A stretch of DNA of 64,000 bases from Eutreptiella sp. 'Long Island Sound 2002' (Eukaryota > Euglenozoa > Euglenophyceae > Eutreptiales > Eutreptiaceae): assembly GCA_964036045.1 (NCBI GenBank), contig OZ038395.1, forward strand, positions 4,417,753 through 4,481,752. Reading direction: 5' to 3'. The position numbers were made by a program, and so were the translations under genes. The notes under the pieces were generated by a model. It was not told the DNA's origin. It did not search any database and saw only the letters and a list, made by a program, of their open reading frames with translations. Below are positions 1 through 10,677 of the stretch, piece by piece (position 1 is the stretch's first letter; each line of letters begins with the position of its first letter).

Positions 1-411
1 AGAGAGCGTCCCTGTGAAGGTTCATTTCTGTTGGCATTGCGAACAGTTTTCATTTTTTATCCCTGAGGACAGCCCTGCCGGGTTTTTCTGGCACTTGCCC
101 CCATCACCAACTGCGCCGTCTGTGCGTTTCAAGGCATTCAGGTGCAATAGACCCAGTCCGTGATTTATGTAAGGTCCCTCCAAGAGTCGTCCCCAGTGTT
201 AGCTTTGTAGCACTTTGTAAAGGGAACTGGCAGATGAGGAGGACGTGTAAGGGAGCCTCGAGGGGGCGGGTGCCATAAAGGCTGAATGACGGCGGGGGGG
301 AGGGTGTATGTTGCAATTGGTGTAATTTTTTTGCAGCAAATACATCCAATATAAACATATGCTGGAGTACGAAACTTCCTATCTGAGTCACGGGGGAGGT
401 CATGCGCTAGT
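1..411. other. Non-coding left edge with two dispersed-repeat pieces
   Basis: No convincing gene. Bases 255-300 read on the minus strand match a repeat also seen near 39.5 kb and 57.2 kb (core ATTCAGCCTTTATGGCACC). Bases 318-348 contain a T-run followed by GCAGCAAATACAT, which resembles the junction at 13,613-13,640. The downstream retroelement may begin within or before this stretch; its 5' boundary is not visible. Confidence 0.5.
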
Positions 412-3091
412 GTGGGTTTCCTGGGGAAAACGGGAGCCCCGGGTGAAGCCGACCCGTCGCCCTCGATCAAGCATTGGTGGAAGGCGGACATCAGGGCGTT
501 TAGGGAACACATGAACAAATGGAAGATGCCGCAACGGCATGACCCATTGCACGTAGGAACAAATATCCAGGAGGCAGTGGCGCATTATGTGCAGACACAT
601 CAGCGGGTTAGGCACACGGACAAAGAGGAGCAGGAACTAGCGGAGGAGGTAGAGAATCACCAAGGGGATAAGCGGAGAACAAGAAAATTGTACGCCTACC
701 AAGGAAAAAAGGCAAAGCAAATGGCAGACAAGGCTCTCCGTTGGTTCAGGCGCACGGCGGCACAGGGGACAAGCTATTTTTACCAGATGCTCAAGAAATG
801 GATGCTCGCGCCGTTGTCACAGACCGCCAAACATCCCACGGCGAGGTCCGCAAGAAGGATACTTCCGGATTTTAGTGGCAACCCACCGTGGGATGAGGAG
901 AAAGGCAAGGAATCGATTGACCGGCACGTAAGGCAAATCCTACGTGAGGTCAAGCCACCAACCTACAAGGAGTTCGTGAGAGCGACCAGCTGATCCCTGG
1001 GAAAAGGGGCAGCGGCGGATGGGATCCCCACGGGGACCTGGCAGTTGCTGCCGTACAAGGTGCTATGGGTGCTGTACCTTGGGGTGGTGTGGGCATGGAC
1101 AGAGGGGACGACCCCAGCCAGGTGGGTAGCGGCCAAGGTGACACTGATCTACAAGAAGGGTCTAGCCACAAAGGCTGAAAATTACCGCCCTATCTTTATA
1201 AACCCCCTGATGTACATCGTGTTCATGAAGGTGGTATATTGGCGATACGCACCCACGATCATGAACAACCTGGGCGTATACCAATATGCGGTCAGGGGAA
1301 GAACCACACTGATGCAATGCCTGAATTTGGTGCATGCAGTCACGGCCCCCAAGTCAAAGTGAAAGGGCGGATACATTTGCAAGCTTGACATAGCTTTTCC
1401 CTCTGTCCCACACGCACTGCTTTACCACATGATGGGGCGCATGGGGTGGTCTGCCCCGCTGTTGAAAGCTTTTGGGGAGTCCATGCAACGGACCTCATGT
1501 AGTTGTAGGGTGGGGGCGGATGAAATCAGGTGGACCCCGAAGAGGGGCCTGAAGGAGGGATGCTCGATGTCGCCCGTCTTGTTCATGGCCTATTATGATG
1601 TCTATATCCAGCAATTGCGACAGCGGCACTCGGAGGTACTTTTCTTGAGTTACGTGGACGATATCTTGTTTGTGGCGGCGAGCCTGGAGGAAGTAGGTGC
1701 GGTCCGGATGTCAGTTGATGAGATAGGGGGCATCTTAGGACTAAGGGCACACCCAGGGAAGACGGAACCGTACCACTGGGGAGGGCAGTCGGTAGGTCGA
1801 AAAGTGCGCTGGAATGATGTGCGGATTGAGGTACGGGCACCCTACCTGGAGTACTTAGGACACCACATGGTAGCACCGCAGTATAGGGGAATGGCCTTGG
1901 AAGATTTCCGACAAAGGGCTATGGTGGAACTGACTAGGTATAGACTCTTGCCGTTGGATGATTGGGAGAAGGTACAACCGCTACATGTGGTAATAGCCCC
2001 TAGGTTAATCCACAAGGCCATACTACTAGGGGATGAGGAGTACTGGCACTACGTGGACAAGGTGTTCCGATTATGTCTGGGAGTCACATGGCCAGGTAAA
2101 AGGGCAGATGAGAGCCATGATGAACACGACGGTCAAAAAAGCAGGTGTGGGACTATGAATGATATACTGGACTTGGAGGGCTCGTTTTATCATTGTGATG
2201 CAAAGCTCTCTGTGTAGACAGTCCCCGCTGGTAGAAGAGATGCTCCAGAGTGGAAAGCCGTCGACACCGCTGCAACAGTACGCGGACATGGTGCACGAGT
2301 TAGGGGGGCACACAATACATCAAATCTCTGCAACCAGGCAAGTCAAACGAGGCGACCAACTTTTAGAGGATGAGGCGACAGATGATGAGGTGGTGATTAC
2401 AACCCACATCAGATTGAAAGATGACACAAAAAGGAGATATCCTTTTGAGAAGCAACCGTACCCCGAGGATGAACCGCTGCCACTAGCAGAGGACGGGTGG
2501 GAATGTGTTCCCACAGATGGGGTGGTGGCTTGTCAGAAGGGAGCACCACCACTCTCGGGGGACACCGCCTGGACCGACGGCAGCAAGACCCACCACGGGG
2601 CAGGATGGGCGGTTGTCACGCCTACTTTCCAACAATACGGCAGACTGTCCGGACCACAGACCTCATACACGGGGGAGTTAATGGGGTACTGCCGGGCGGG
2701 AGATATACTCCAAGACGGGACTGTGGTACTCGATCACTAGGCGGTCCAGAAGGTGGCACACTAGGCGCCGCATAGGGAGTCATCAGACATGGAGCTGCGG
2801 GTAGAGGCCGCACACATCACGGGTGAAAAACGGTTGAAGTCTAGGTGGATGCCCTCCCACCAAGATATCGCCAGGGCACGGGACGAGCGGGAACGGTTAG
2901 ACATCAAGATGAACGACCTAGCGGACAGATTAGCGAAAAAGGGTACCCAATTGCCGGTACCGTTAGGAATACCCAAGGAGCCATGGTCCATCTTTGTGGC
3001 AGGAGGGGAGGCCCCAACACTTTCTGAGTGTCTATTTTTTTTCGATTCTTTTCATGCCATGCCTGCCCGGGGACATGCCCCAAGGCACTGA
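412..3091 (+). pseudogene. Decayed non-LTR retrotransposon reverse transcriptase-RNase H polyprotein
   Basis: Reverse transcriptase copies element RNA into DNA, and RNase H removes the RNA strand. In one frame from about 412 to 2,215 I see a basic linker region, RT motif A (KLDIAFPSV, near 1,385), motif B (KEGCSMSP, near 1,555) and the catalytic YVDD (near 1,655). After a frameshift near 2,150 the frame continues with RNase H: WTDGS near 2,573, YTGEL near 2,668, VLDH near 2,730, and the C-terminal PSHQDI and NDLADRLAKKG near 2,855-2,940. In-frame stops lie at 991 (TGA), 1,360 (TGA), 2,738 (TAG) and 2,762 (TAG). No endonuclease domain is visible, so the copy is 5'-truncated or of a clade that carries it elsewhere. 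The last codons (after about 3,020) probably run past the element. Confidence 0.82.
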
Positions 3092-3491
3092 CAACGCTCA
3101 GCCACCCCTAAACACCGATTCACCTTTGCATTGGGAAGTGCAGCAACACTGGGAGGAGATTGAGGCTGAGATAGCCCGGCATCCGCCCTCGCCGCCATCA
3201 CCACCCTCGTCGCCGCCGACACCTCACGACGCGCAAGAGACTCACGAACAGCAGGCATTTCGATTGGGACGGAACATTCCAGCTTTCCTGGACAGAGATC
3301 TGGTCGACAGCTTCAGGCCGATCTACCTGGTGGCGGACTTTCTCTTCCGAACGAATCACCCAGTTCAATTCGGACTCAAGCACTGCTTGTACCAACTTCT
3401 ACTACCGCCTGCCGTCTATTGGGAGTGGAGGTTCATCACCTACCCCCCTGCTCTTCAACACTTCATCCTACAACACTCTCTCGGCCAATAA
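3075..3491 (+). CDS. LINE ORF0, small protein of unknown function
   Basis: A 138-aa frame starting at an ATG and ending TAA 75 nt before ORF1a. It opens with an acidic/Trp-containing stretch (HWEVQQHWEEIEAEIA), then a proline/serine repeat (PPSPPSPPSSPP), then a hydrophobic C-terminal half rich in F, W and Y. I recognise no domain. Its position, at the head of an intact retrotransposon and in phase with compactly packed ORFs, suggests an element-encoded protein rather than chance. It could also be a partly translated leader. Confidence 0.45.
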   Translation: MPQGTDNAQPPLNTDSPLHWEVQQHWEEIEAEIARHPPSPPSPPSSPPTPHDAQETHEQQAFRLGRNIPAFLDRDLVDSFRPIYLVADFLFRTNHPVQFGLKHCLYQLLLPPAVYWEWRFITYPPALQHFILQHSLGQ

Positions 3492-3566
3492 CTCCGCCAA
3501 CTGTGACAGACGCTTCGCACGGTTCGCTCGCTGTTTCTGAGTGCTCCAGCCGACCACGTCACAATC

Positions 3567-5132
3567 ATGGACGAATTTGCCGTACCAGTAATCGATGACA
3601 GCTCCATTCGGCAGCTACTTCAAGCCATTACCTCAGCCAGTGCCGACTCTCTGACAGCATCCGTACAGGATGTTCTCCGACAGGCTCCGCTCACCGAGGC
3701 AGCTCTGACGCAACTACTGTCGCAATGCAACTGGAATACCTCAAATAAAACATTCACGACTCCTTTAACTGCAGCCTCTAAAGCTATGCTTTCTCAGCAC
3801 CTCATCACAATCCTGAATCAAATTACGCAGCAGCGGTCAAAAGAAATCGTTGACGAAATGATGGAACAAGCCGTGAGCGACGACCCTATGACAAGAGGTC
3901 TGCAACTCTCTTCTGCAAACAATATTCTGGATCTCACTTCTAAGAGAAGCGCTCTACTTACCGAAAGGAGCAACTTGGAGAAATCCGGTCACCTCAACAG
4001 CCCTGAAAATGCCTCCTACGGACAGCGGCTAACACAATCTATCGATGATCTGGGCATCGCTATTCGAATGACCCTACAACAGCTAGAGATTGCTGAGGAC
4101 AACCCACTTCTGAAAGCCCGTAAGAACTATTTTGACCTCATCACTCAAGCCAAGGAAGTGGAAAGTCAACATGAACAGCTCGGAACCGAAGTCACCGCTG
4201 AGGATACCAATCGCCTTCAAAAGCAGTGGAGCATCATAAACTCGCAAATCGGGGAGGCAGAGAAAGCCATTTTCGACCTGCTTTGCAACCCTGACTCTAA
4301 GGTATCAGATGTCGTTTCTAAGCAGCAGGAACAGGTCATGCAGCAACAAAAGGTGCTCTTACATCAGAGAGAAAAGGTTCACTCCAAGCTCTCAAACGCT
4401 TTGGGCGTCTCTCCGCTCAAAAAGAAAAAAAAGCCAGCCGAACCCCAAGAGTCGGCTGACCACCCACCCCCCGCTACGGAACCAGGGATCTCCATGACCC
4501 CTGCGAACATTCAGGCAGCCATTGATTTATGTGCTAACAAAAAAACCCTGCACGATCCTGAATATCTGACCCCACTCATGGACTCTGAACAACAGCTCCT
4601 TATGATGCAATTTAATTGGCTGCAGGACTTTGTGGTCCTTCAAGCTACTGCCGCCTTCTCCACTGATGGTTCCCCCAAAAGTTGGAAAGGACTCACGGAT
4701 TTCACAGATGATGATCTTTCACAACATTTCCCCAACTCACACACTAACTTTCTGTTAGTCACGAGAGACACAGAACTTACGTCCTGTGTCAAAACAGCGA
4801 ATTTTCTGTACACCAGGTTGCGGCCAAAACGAATCGACATTTTGGTCGACCTAACGCACCAGCACAATTTCCCACAATGGTGTGACGCCCAGTTACAACA
4901 CGCCTCTTGTACGCCACAGGCGTTTTCAAGACTTTCCAGACAGCTACAGGACACCGATGGACACTCCAGGGATTTTTTCGTTATTCTGCACACTGCTACT
5001 TCTATAGACTGGAACCGGCCCGTTTCTCTACAAGATTGCTATCCCAGGGGCGAACCCTGGACCGCAAACCCTGCCAGTTGCCGGAGTCCCCTCTCCACTC
5101 CCATGCAGTGCATATGTCTGAAAAGGATATGA
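3567..5132 (+). CDS. LINE ORF1a, coiled-coil gag-like protein
   Basis: A 521-aa protein from a clear ATG. ORF1 proteins of LINEs bind element RNA and form the ribonucleoprotein particle; that role is inferred from position. Residues about 20-280 are rich in Q, E, K and L with little proline, consistent with extended helix or coiled coil. A lysine tract (PLKKKKKPAE) near residue 290 could bind nucleic acid or act as a nuclear signal. The C-terminal 200 residues look globular, with several Cys and His but no regular CCHC knuckle. The frame ends TGA at 5,130-5,132, inside the start of ORF1b. Confidence 0.7.
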   Translation: MDEFAVPVIDDSSIRQLLQAITSASADSLTASVQDVLRQAPLTEAALTQLLSQCNWNTSNKTFTTPLTAASKAMLSQHLITILNQITQQRSKEIVDEMMEQAVSDDPMTRGLQLSSANNILDLTSKRSALLTERSNLEKSGHLNSPENASYGQRLTQSIDDLGIAIRMTLQQLEIAEDNPLLKARKNYFDLITQAKEVESQHEQLGTEVTAEDTNRLQKQWSIINSQIGEAEKAIFDLLCNPDSKVSDVVSKQQEQVMQQQKVLLHQREKVHSKLSNALGVSPLKKKKKPAEPQESADHPPPATEPGISMTPANIQAAIDLCANKKTLHDPEYLTPLMDSEQQLLMMQFNWLQDFVVLQATAAFSTDGSPKSWKGLTDFTDDDLSQHFPNSHTNFLLVTRDTELTSCVKTANFLYTRLRPKRIDILVDLTHQHNFPQWCDAQLQHASCTPQAFSRLSRQLQDTDGHSRDFFVILHTATSIDWNRPVSLQDCYPRGEPWTANPASCRSPLSTPMQCICLKRI

Positions 5133-5992
5133 CACAAACAATGCTAAAGCTAGGCATGACCGGGTCCCAATGCTTCAACATTCCGGGGCCGGTCAATCTG
5201 AGACAGCAAGGCATACAATCAAAAATCTTTCTGGTCAATCTTGATGCACCACAGTGCGCTAGCTTCACTGCTGATTTTAAAAAGTTGGACTTTTTCGCAC
5301 TTATGAGCATGTCGGAATTCGACGGCTCTATTTTCCCCCACTGCCACACCGTTCTCGATGTCTTCTATAAGAAGACCCACAAGGAAAACTACGCCAAGCA
5401 TCTCTGGCGCAATGTCAAGCAAGCACTCTCTGATATTTCTGATCCTACGTACTTGCAGGTCACCGGGTTTAACAAACTGCGGGTGGGCCTTTCCACTGAA
5501 TCCGCCACTGAGCAGTTCATATCTGGCCCCTATGTCCAAATGAAGGCCAATGGCCTACTGTTCAAGGACGAACGCCAGCGTGACTGGTTCAAAGGGGAAT
5601 CCGACACGGAGTCAGTCTCTTCCGCCTCTTCCGCCTCGTCCTCACCGGAGGGGCGTTCCGATTTAAAAGTCGTTTATGACGTTCCCATTTGGTTACAGGG
5701 CCCGGCCCTATTGTCTTTCCTCAATGAAAACGGTTTTCTTGCTGAATCAGCGGTCCGGTCAACATGGAACCCGGGACGCTTTTCCACCGCCGCATGGCGA
5801 ATAAAAGGCAAATTTGCCTCCGCAAACCAAAGCGTCATGCTTCATGACGAAGCGAAACAAATTTCAATTTCCATCATCCCCATCGATGAGTTTAATAATC
5901 TCAAGCGTGAATCCATGGCTAACAGGAAAAAACCAGCCTCTGCTGAGTCCAAAAAGCCCTCTTATGCACAAACTGTGAAGCAGCCAACATGA
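5114..5992 (+). CDS. LINE ORF1b, second gag-like protein
   Basis: The same frame is open from 4,907, but the first ATG that makes sense is at 5,114 (MSEKDMTQTM), overlapping the end of ORF1a by 19 nt. That gives 292 aa. Such a short stop/start overlap suggests reinitiation after ORF1a, or a frameshift that fuses the two. The protein has a Ser/Glu-rich spacer (SVSSASSASSSPEGRSD) in the middle. A C-terminal segment with regular hydrophobic spacing follows (VVYDVPIWLQGPALLSFLNE), resembling the RNA-recognition-like fold of many LINE ORF1 proteins, then a basic tail (NRKKPASAESKKPSYAQ). The fold assignment is inference. Confidence 0.6.
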   Translation: MSEKDMTQTMLKLGMTGSQCFNIPGPVNLRQQGIQSKIFLVNLDAPQCASFTADFKKLDFFALMSMSEFDGSIFPHCHTVLDVFYKKTHKENYAKHLWRNVKQALSDISDPTYLQVTGFNKLRVGLSTESATEQFISGPYVQMKANGLLFKDERQRDWFKGESDTESVSSASSASSSPEGRSDLKVVYDVPIWLQGPALLSFLNENGFLAESAVRSTWNPGRFSTAAWRIKGKFASANQSVMLHDEAKQISISIIPIDEFNNLKRESMANRKKPASAESKKPSYAQTVKQPT

Positions 5993-5996
5993 TCTT

Positions 5997-8900
5997 ATGA
6001 CGTCACACTCACAAAAACCAGCACACCACCAACCACCAGCGGTTGGACGTCCGACAAGAGACAACCAACAGCCAGTGGTTTATGCCGCAGCACACACCAA
6101 GGTAGCCACTTTTAACGCCAACGGGCTGACCACCAAGGTCCCCGTCGGCGATAACTTTTCGGAAGATAGGCAGGTCCAGATATGCCGTTTTCTGTATCGT
6201 AACTCCGTACATGTAATGGGACTTCAGGAAGCGCACATCAAGGATGATCAATGCCTTGAGCAGCTTACTAAACGGTTCAAGGACTGGGGGTTCGTCCTCC
6301 TTTCCAACCTGAGCCCCAAAGGTAGAGGGGGATCTGCACTGATTTTTCACAACACTTGGACACTCCTGAATTCGTATGCCATTGAAAAACGCCACCTTTT
6401 TGCTCAGCTGGCTGACCCCGATGGGGTTAAGCACCATTTCTGTGTTTATCATTTTCATCATGACGCAGTCGAAAGGCAGCGCCAATGGACCTTGCTCTCG
6501 CAAGTCTCGCCCACTCTCGTCCCGGGAGACACCATCTATCTGTCCGACCACAATTCGGTCACAGTCCCCTCGAGGGACATTTCTGCACCGCATCTATCTT
6601 CTGAGCACTCCACTGTCATCGCCGCCCGTGAAGCGGAACTTGATTTTCTGACGAACCATCAGCTCATCGACACATATGCATGTTTCCACAGTGGCAGACA
6701 CTCCGATTTTGATTTGGAAGGCTGGACATGGGGTTTTGCCCCGACCAAGCCGACTACGTCGGCTAGGCCCGACCTAGCCGCAAACGAGTGCGCCCCCGTC
6801 CTTGACAGGAGACGACGGATCGACAGAATTCTTCTTCACGAGAATTTCCAAAACTCCGTGGTGGAGTGCTATACCCGTTTTGTGGCCAATTCGGACCACA
6901 AGGCAGTTATTGCTTCACTGTCGGCCAAGCCTACCAAGCAAGGGAAGCGACTCAGAATCCCTACAACTTTCTTATCCTCGGAGGACACCCTCCAACAACT
7001 ACAGTCTGAACTGCACTCCATTAACACTGAGGGTTACTCCAAGTGGGCGGACGGTTTGGAATGTATCAAAACTGCAGCTTTCTCCTATGAAAAGGCCAAC
7101 AGAGCCACCGGCATCACGGAATTGCAATCTCTCTTGATGGTCTCTTCTACACATCACCTCTCGGAAGAGGCCTGGCGCTACCTCAAGGATCATGGGTACA
7201 CCCCCTCATCCGCCAAAGCGGCTTATCAAATTCTAACAGCCCTGGCCGAACGGGCAGATACCGACCGTTCAGGGCAGCAGGTTCTGGATAAGCTAAAAAC
7301 TACTCTACACGACCCACATCATCTGCAACCATGGCGCCGCCGCCAAGAAATCTGGCGACTCACCAAACAACTACAATTTAAACGAAAGCTATACTCTTTG
7401 CGCAATAGGTCCGGCCAGCTTCTGCCCGACCCTGAGTCTATGGTCTCTGAAATCGTCTCTTATTGGCAACAAACAATGAACCCCTCCGGAAAATCACAAA
7501 TGGAGGTGAAGCCTTATCTCGAAACATTTTTCCGGGGCAAAAACACAGCATTGATGGCAAAAATGCTGATACAACCGCTGTCACTGGACTTAGTGCACGC
7601 CGCGCTGGAGTCCTTGAACGGCACTTCGGCACCTGGAATTGATGGAGTACAGGTTTCCATCTACAAGGCCTTTACGAATTTCTTTTGCCCCCTTATGCTT
7701 GACATTTACAAGGGCATTCTGGACTCTAACTCACTCAACGATGACTGGTCCTTGGCACTTCTTAATCCCATTCCGAAAGGACTTGGGACCGCTTCAGTAC
7801 ACAATCTACGGCCTTTGGTGCTACAAAACACTTCACACAAATGGGTGGCAGCCATTCTTGCCCTGCAACTCAGAGATTACATTGATGCCCTTACCCCTAT
7901 CCAGCAACGAGGTTTTATCAGGGGACGGTCCATTTTCACGAATCTGTGGCATACTTTTGGCTCCTGGAACTCCCCGGGGGACGCTCTGTTTTGCCCTATC
8001 GATTTCAAAAAGGCCTTTGATTCTGTTTCTCATGAGTATACCCGCACGTTCCTTAATCTTATGCAATTGCCAGACAACCTAATTTCTCTATGTTTACTGC
8101 TGTTTACAGCGCCAATCTGTGTCCTTGTCCGTGATCACATTTACACAGACCACAAAATTCTCCCCCGTTCGGGTGTACGACAGGGGTGCCCCTTTTCGCC
8201 GACTATATTTGCCATGCTCATTTCCCCCATCATTCACAAACTTATGGATTTGTCAGAACATGTGCAAGTTCTGCTCTACGCAGACGACTTAATCATCATC
8301 ATTGAATGCGACCCTGCCACAGGGGCAAGGGTGTTCCTCTTGGTCTGGAGCAGGGTTCAGGAATTCTCAACAATTACAGGTTTGTACACAAACCTGGACA
8401 AGTCCAACATTCTGCTCAAGGGGCATTGGGACCCCATACACAGGGTTCAGCTCCTGAGCACAGGCCTCAGAATAGTCGACAAATACAAGTACCTGGGCAC
8501 TGTCCTTGGGGCTACCACAGCGGAGGAGGCCTATGGACCTGCACTCAGAAAAGCCACAGGTCGTGCGTTTTCCATGCAGTCGTGGACCCTTTCACTCGCT
8601 GAAAGGGTGGAACTCCTCCAAAGCTGGATTCTCCCACTCTTGGTCTACCCGTCTCGTGTTGTCTACCCTACAGACAATGTCATCGCCGCGGTCAAAACAA
8701 TTTATCGGGTTGCCCTCAAGCTCAGCAACTGGGGCATTACACTAGACATCCTGTCGCACAGCAAAGAGCATGGGGGGCTTGAACTGGCCCCCCCTGACAC
8801 CTTCCTGCTTTGGCAATTTTCCACTATCTTTATTCGTCATGTCTACAGGGCTGAGGTCATTCCTAAATGTGTCACCGAGCCTTATGAGCGTTTTGCCACT

Positions 8901-10619
8901 GAGTATGGCATAAATATCTCCCCGTCCACGCTCCACACTTTTCAAATGGGGAGCAATGTGGCTTGGCACAAAATGCCTTATCTGGCTTGGAGCGCACGAG
9001 CATATTCACTTGTCACTGCCAAAGTGACCTTCAACAGGCCTGAAGCACTATCGTCTGACACCCCACTCTGGCACAACAGACTGTTCTCCAAGCCGGCATC
9101 CCTCACCTACTATTGCCCCCAGCTTATCCGGCAGGGGGTCATTACGGTGGGAGATTTATTCAACAACAACACACATATTTCACAGATCGCACCCACTTGG
9201 GCCAGCATTTATCAGCAGGGAGTGTTTCATTATCACTCCTCTAATCTCGGACAGGCACCCACGAACCCACCCCCCCACCCGGTTCCGGGAGCGGATGTGT
9301 GGTCTCGATGGACCACAAAATCCATGGCTTTGTTCCTCTGTTCCACAACCTCCCTGGCACCAAGGCAACCACCTGAGGTTTGGAAGGCCTTTCACCTTTT
9401 CAACATTCCCGCACTCCACAAGGACTTCATCACACAGGTGCTATGGCTCCGCCTCCCTGTGGGGGAGCGGCAAAAAGATTGGAAACCAGATGACGTGTGG
9501 TGCCCAATTGACGGTGAGCTAGAGACAATCGACCACGCACGCACGGAGTGCTCCTTGCTCAAAGTTGCTTTTGACACTATTTCCAAATGCTTCCCCACGG
9601 CCACTGTAGAGGAACGTCCAGCCGCCCTGCTTTCCTCCTTTCTACAGTTTTCCTTTCAGTGCCCAACAGGCTTCCTGGCCTGGGCGGCGGTATACGCCAA
9701 TTGGCAGGTCCGCCAAAAGAAAAAATATCAACGACAATATTCAGCTACTTGGTCCCGCTTTGTTTCTATCTGGATTGCCACCTTGAAACTATGGGCCACA
9801 TGTCCATCGAGCATCCCTATTTCAGATCATGACCTGCATCTTTTCATCGGAGCGCTACAGTCGCTTCTCCATGATGGAGTGCTACAACACCCCCATCTGC
9901 GTGTCACACCTCCCACTCCCCCGCCCAGCAAAAAACAACGCAAAGAAACAGCGCGCCGTCTGCGCAAACAACAACGGGCGGCGGAGCTGGAAGGAATTTT
10001 TGACACCCTCTCCGCGGACGGATACACCCTGGTTTTCACGGATGGCTCATCCGCCGAAACGGAAGGTGTGGGCCGGGTAGCAGGATATGGCATCTATGCG
10101 CACCCTGACATCAGCATCTCTGCATATGTTCCGGTACACTTCCGGCAGACAAACAACACGGCAGAACTCCTGGCCGTGGTTCGGGCATTGCAAATCCTCT
10201 CTTTTGGTAAAGTCGCTATTTGCACAGACAGTGAGTACGTCTTCCTGGGAGCCACTGGCGCGGCGCGCCGGTGGAAACTCAGGGGATGGACGGGAAGCAG
10301 CGGTCCGGTTTCTAACGTTCCCCTCTGGGAACTTCTTCTGGACACCCTCAGTGCACACACAGGCTCCATCAAGTTTATTAAAGTGCCGTCCCATGTGGAC
10401 ATTCTAGGGAACAACGAAGCTGATAAATTGGCTGAACAGGGAAGGCTCTCCCATCCCAGATGCCCTGTACTTAAGACCCCGTCGCGGGACTTCTCCATGC
10501 TTACGTACACCCCTCCCACCAAGCGACCGCGCAGGTCCACTGTAGCCGAGCTGGATTCGATTGTGCAAGTTTTGAATTTTTCCCCTTACAAAGACAATAT
10601 GGGAGGCAGTGTGGTATAG
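5997..10619 (+). CDS. LINE ORF2: AP-like endonuclease, reverse transcriptase, RNase H
   Basis: A 1540-aa enzyme that nicks the target, primes reverse transcription and degrades the RNA template. Residues about 35-310 form the endonuclease/exonuclease/phosphatase domain: FNANGL, GLQEAHI (catalytic Glu), LSDHNSV where GDFN is usual, RRIDRIL, and SDHKAV. Reverse transcriptase spans about 510-900: APGIDGVQ, LNPIPKG, CPIDFKKAFDSVSHE (motif A), SGVRQGCPFSPTIFA (motif B), LLYADDLIIII (motif C) and YKYLGTVLG. A long connection domain follows. RNase H is at about 1,340-1,500: FTDGSS, NNTAELLAV, CTDSEY, VPSHVDILGNNEADKLAEQG. It starts 4 nt after ORF1b. All catalytic motifs look intact. The stop codon falls inside a tRNA-like sequence. 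Confidence 0.93.
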   Translation: MTSHSQKPAHHQPPAVGRPTRDNQQPVVYAAAHTKVATFNANGLTTKVPVGDNFSEDRQVQICRFLYRNSVHVMGLQEAHIKDDQCLEQLTKRFKDWGFVLLSNLSPKGRGGSALIFHNTWTLLNSYAIEKRHLFAQLADPDGVKHHFCVYHFHHDAVERQRQWTLLSQVSPTLVPGDTIYLSDHNSVTVPSRDISAPHLSSEHSTVIAAREAELDFLTNHQLIDTYACFHSGRHSDFDLEGWTWGFAPTKPTTSARPDLAANECAPVLDRRRRIDRILLHENFQNSVVECYTRFVANSDHKAVIASLSAKPTKQGKRLRIPTTFLSSEDTLQQLQSELHSINTEGYSKWADGLECIKTAAFSYEKANRATGITELQSLLMVSSTHHLSEEAWRYLKDHGYTPSSAKAAYQILTALAERADTDRSGQQVLDKLKTTLHDPHHLQPWRRRQEIWRLTKQLQFKRKLYSLRNRSGQLLPDPESMVSEIVSYWQQTMNPSGKSQMEVKPYLETFFRGKNTALMAKMLIQPLSLDLVHAALESLNGTSAPGIDGVQVSIYKAFTNFFCPLMLDIYKGILDSNSLNDDWSLALLNPIPKGLGTASVHNLRPLVLQNTSHKWVAAILALQLRDYIDALTPIQQRGFIRGRSIFTNLWHTFGSWNSPGDALFCPIDFKKAFDSVSHEYTRTFLNLMQLPDNLISLCLLLFTAPICVLVRDHIYTDHKILPRSGVRQGCPFSPTIFAMLISPIIHKLMDLSEHVQVLLYADDLIIIIECDPATGARVFLLVWSRVQEFSTITGLYTNLDKSNILLKGHWDPIHRVQLLSTGLRIVDKYKYLGTVLGATTAEEAYGPALRKATGRAFSMQSWTLSLAERVELLQSWILPLLVYPSRVVYPTDNVIAAVKTIYRVALKLSNWGITLDILSHSKEHGGLELAPPDTFLLWQFSTIFIRHVYRAEVIPKCVTEPYERFATEYGINISPSTLHTFQMGSNVAWHKMPYLAWSARAYSLVTAKVTFNRPEALSSDTPLWHNRLFSKPASLTYYCPQLIRQGVITVGDLFNNNTHISQIAPTWASIYQQGVFHYHSSNLGQAPTNPPPHPVPGADVWSRWTTKSMALFLCSTTSLAPRQPPEVWKAFHLFNIPALHKDFITQVLWLRLPVGERQKDWKPDDVWCPIDGELETIDHARTECSLLKVAFDTISKCFPTATVEERPAALLSSFLQFSFQCPTGFLAWAAVYANWQVRQKKKYQRQYSATWSRFVSIWIATLKLWATCPSSIPISDHDLHLFIGALQSLLHDGVLQHPHLRVTPPTPPPSKKQRKETARRLRKQQRAAELEGIFDTLSADGYTLVFTDGSSAETEGVGRVAGYGIYAHPDISISAYVPVHFRQTNNTAELLAVVRALQILSFGKVAICTDSEYVFLGATGAARRWKLRGWTGSSGPVSNVPLWELLLDTLSAHTGSIKFIKVPSHVDILGNNEADKLAEQGRLSHPRCPVLKTPSRDFSMLTYTPPTKRPRRSTVAELDSIVQVLNFSPYKDNMGGSVV

Positions 10620-10677
10620 TGGTTAACATCGTCTGACGTCGTCACGTAGATCGCCGGTTCGAACCCGGCCTGTAGCA
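10602..10677 (+). other. tRNA-like sequence at the LINE 3' end
   Basis: An A-box-like stretch (TGGTATAGTGGTTAAC) and a perfect B box (GGTTCGAACCC) sit at normal tRNA spacing. The T arm is a perfect 5-bp stem (GCCGG/CCGGC) with a TTCGAAC loop. The acceptor and anticodon arms pair poorly, so this is not a working tRNA gene. It overlaps the ORF2 stop codon. It could be the LINE's own structured 3' tail, a SINE-type head, or the edge of a tRNA-derived target. Confidence 0.6.

Noticed and set aside
3489..3566. Promoter for the LINE
   Set aside because: LINE promoters are internal and family-specific; nothing in this spacer can be recognised as one.
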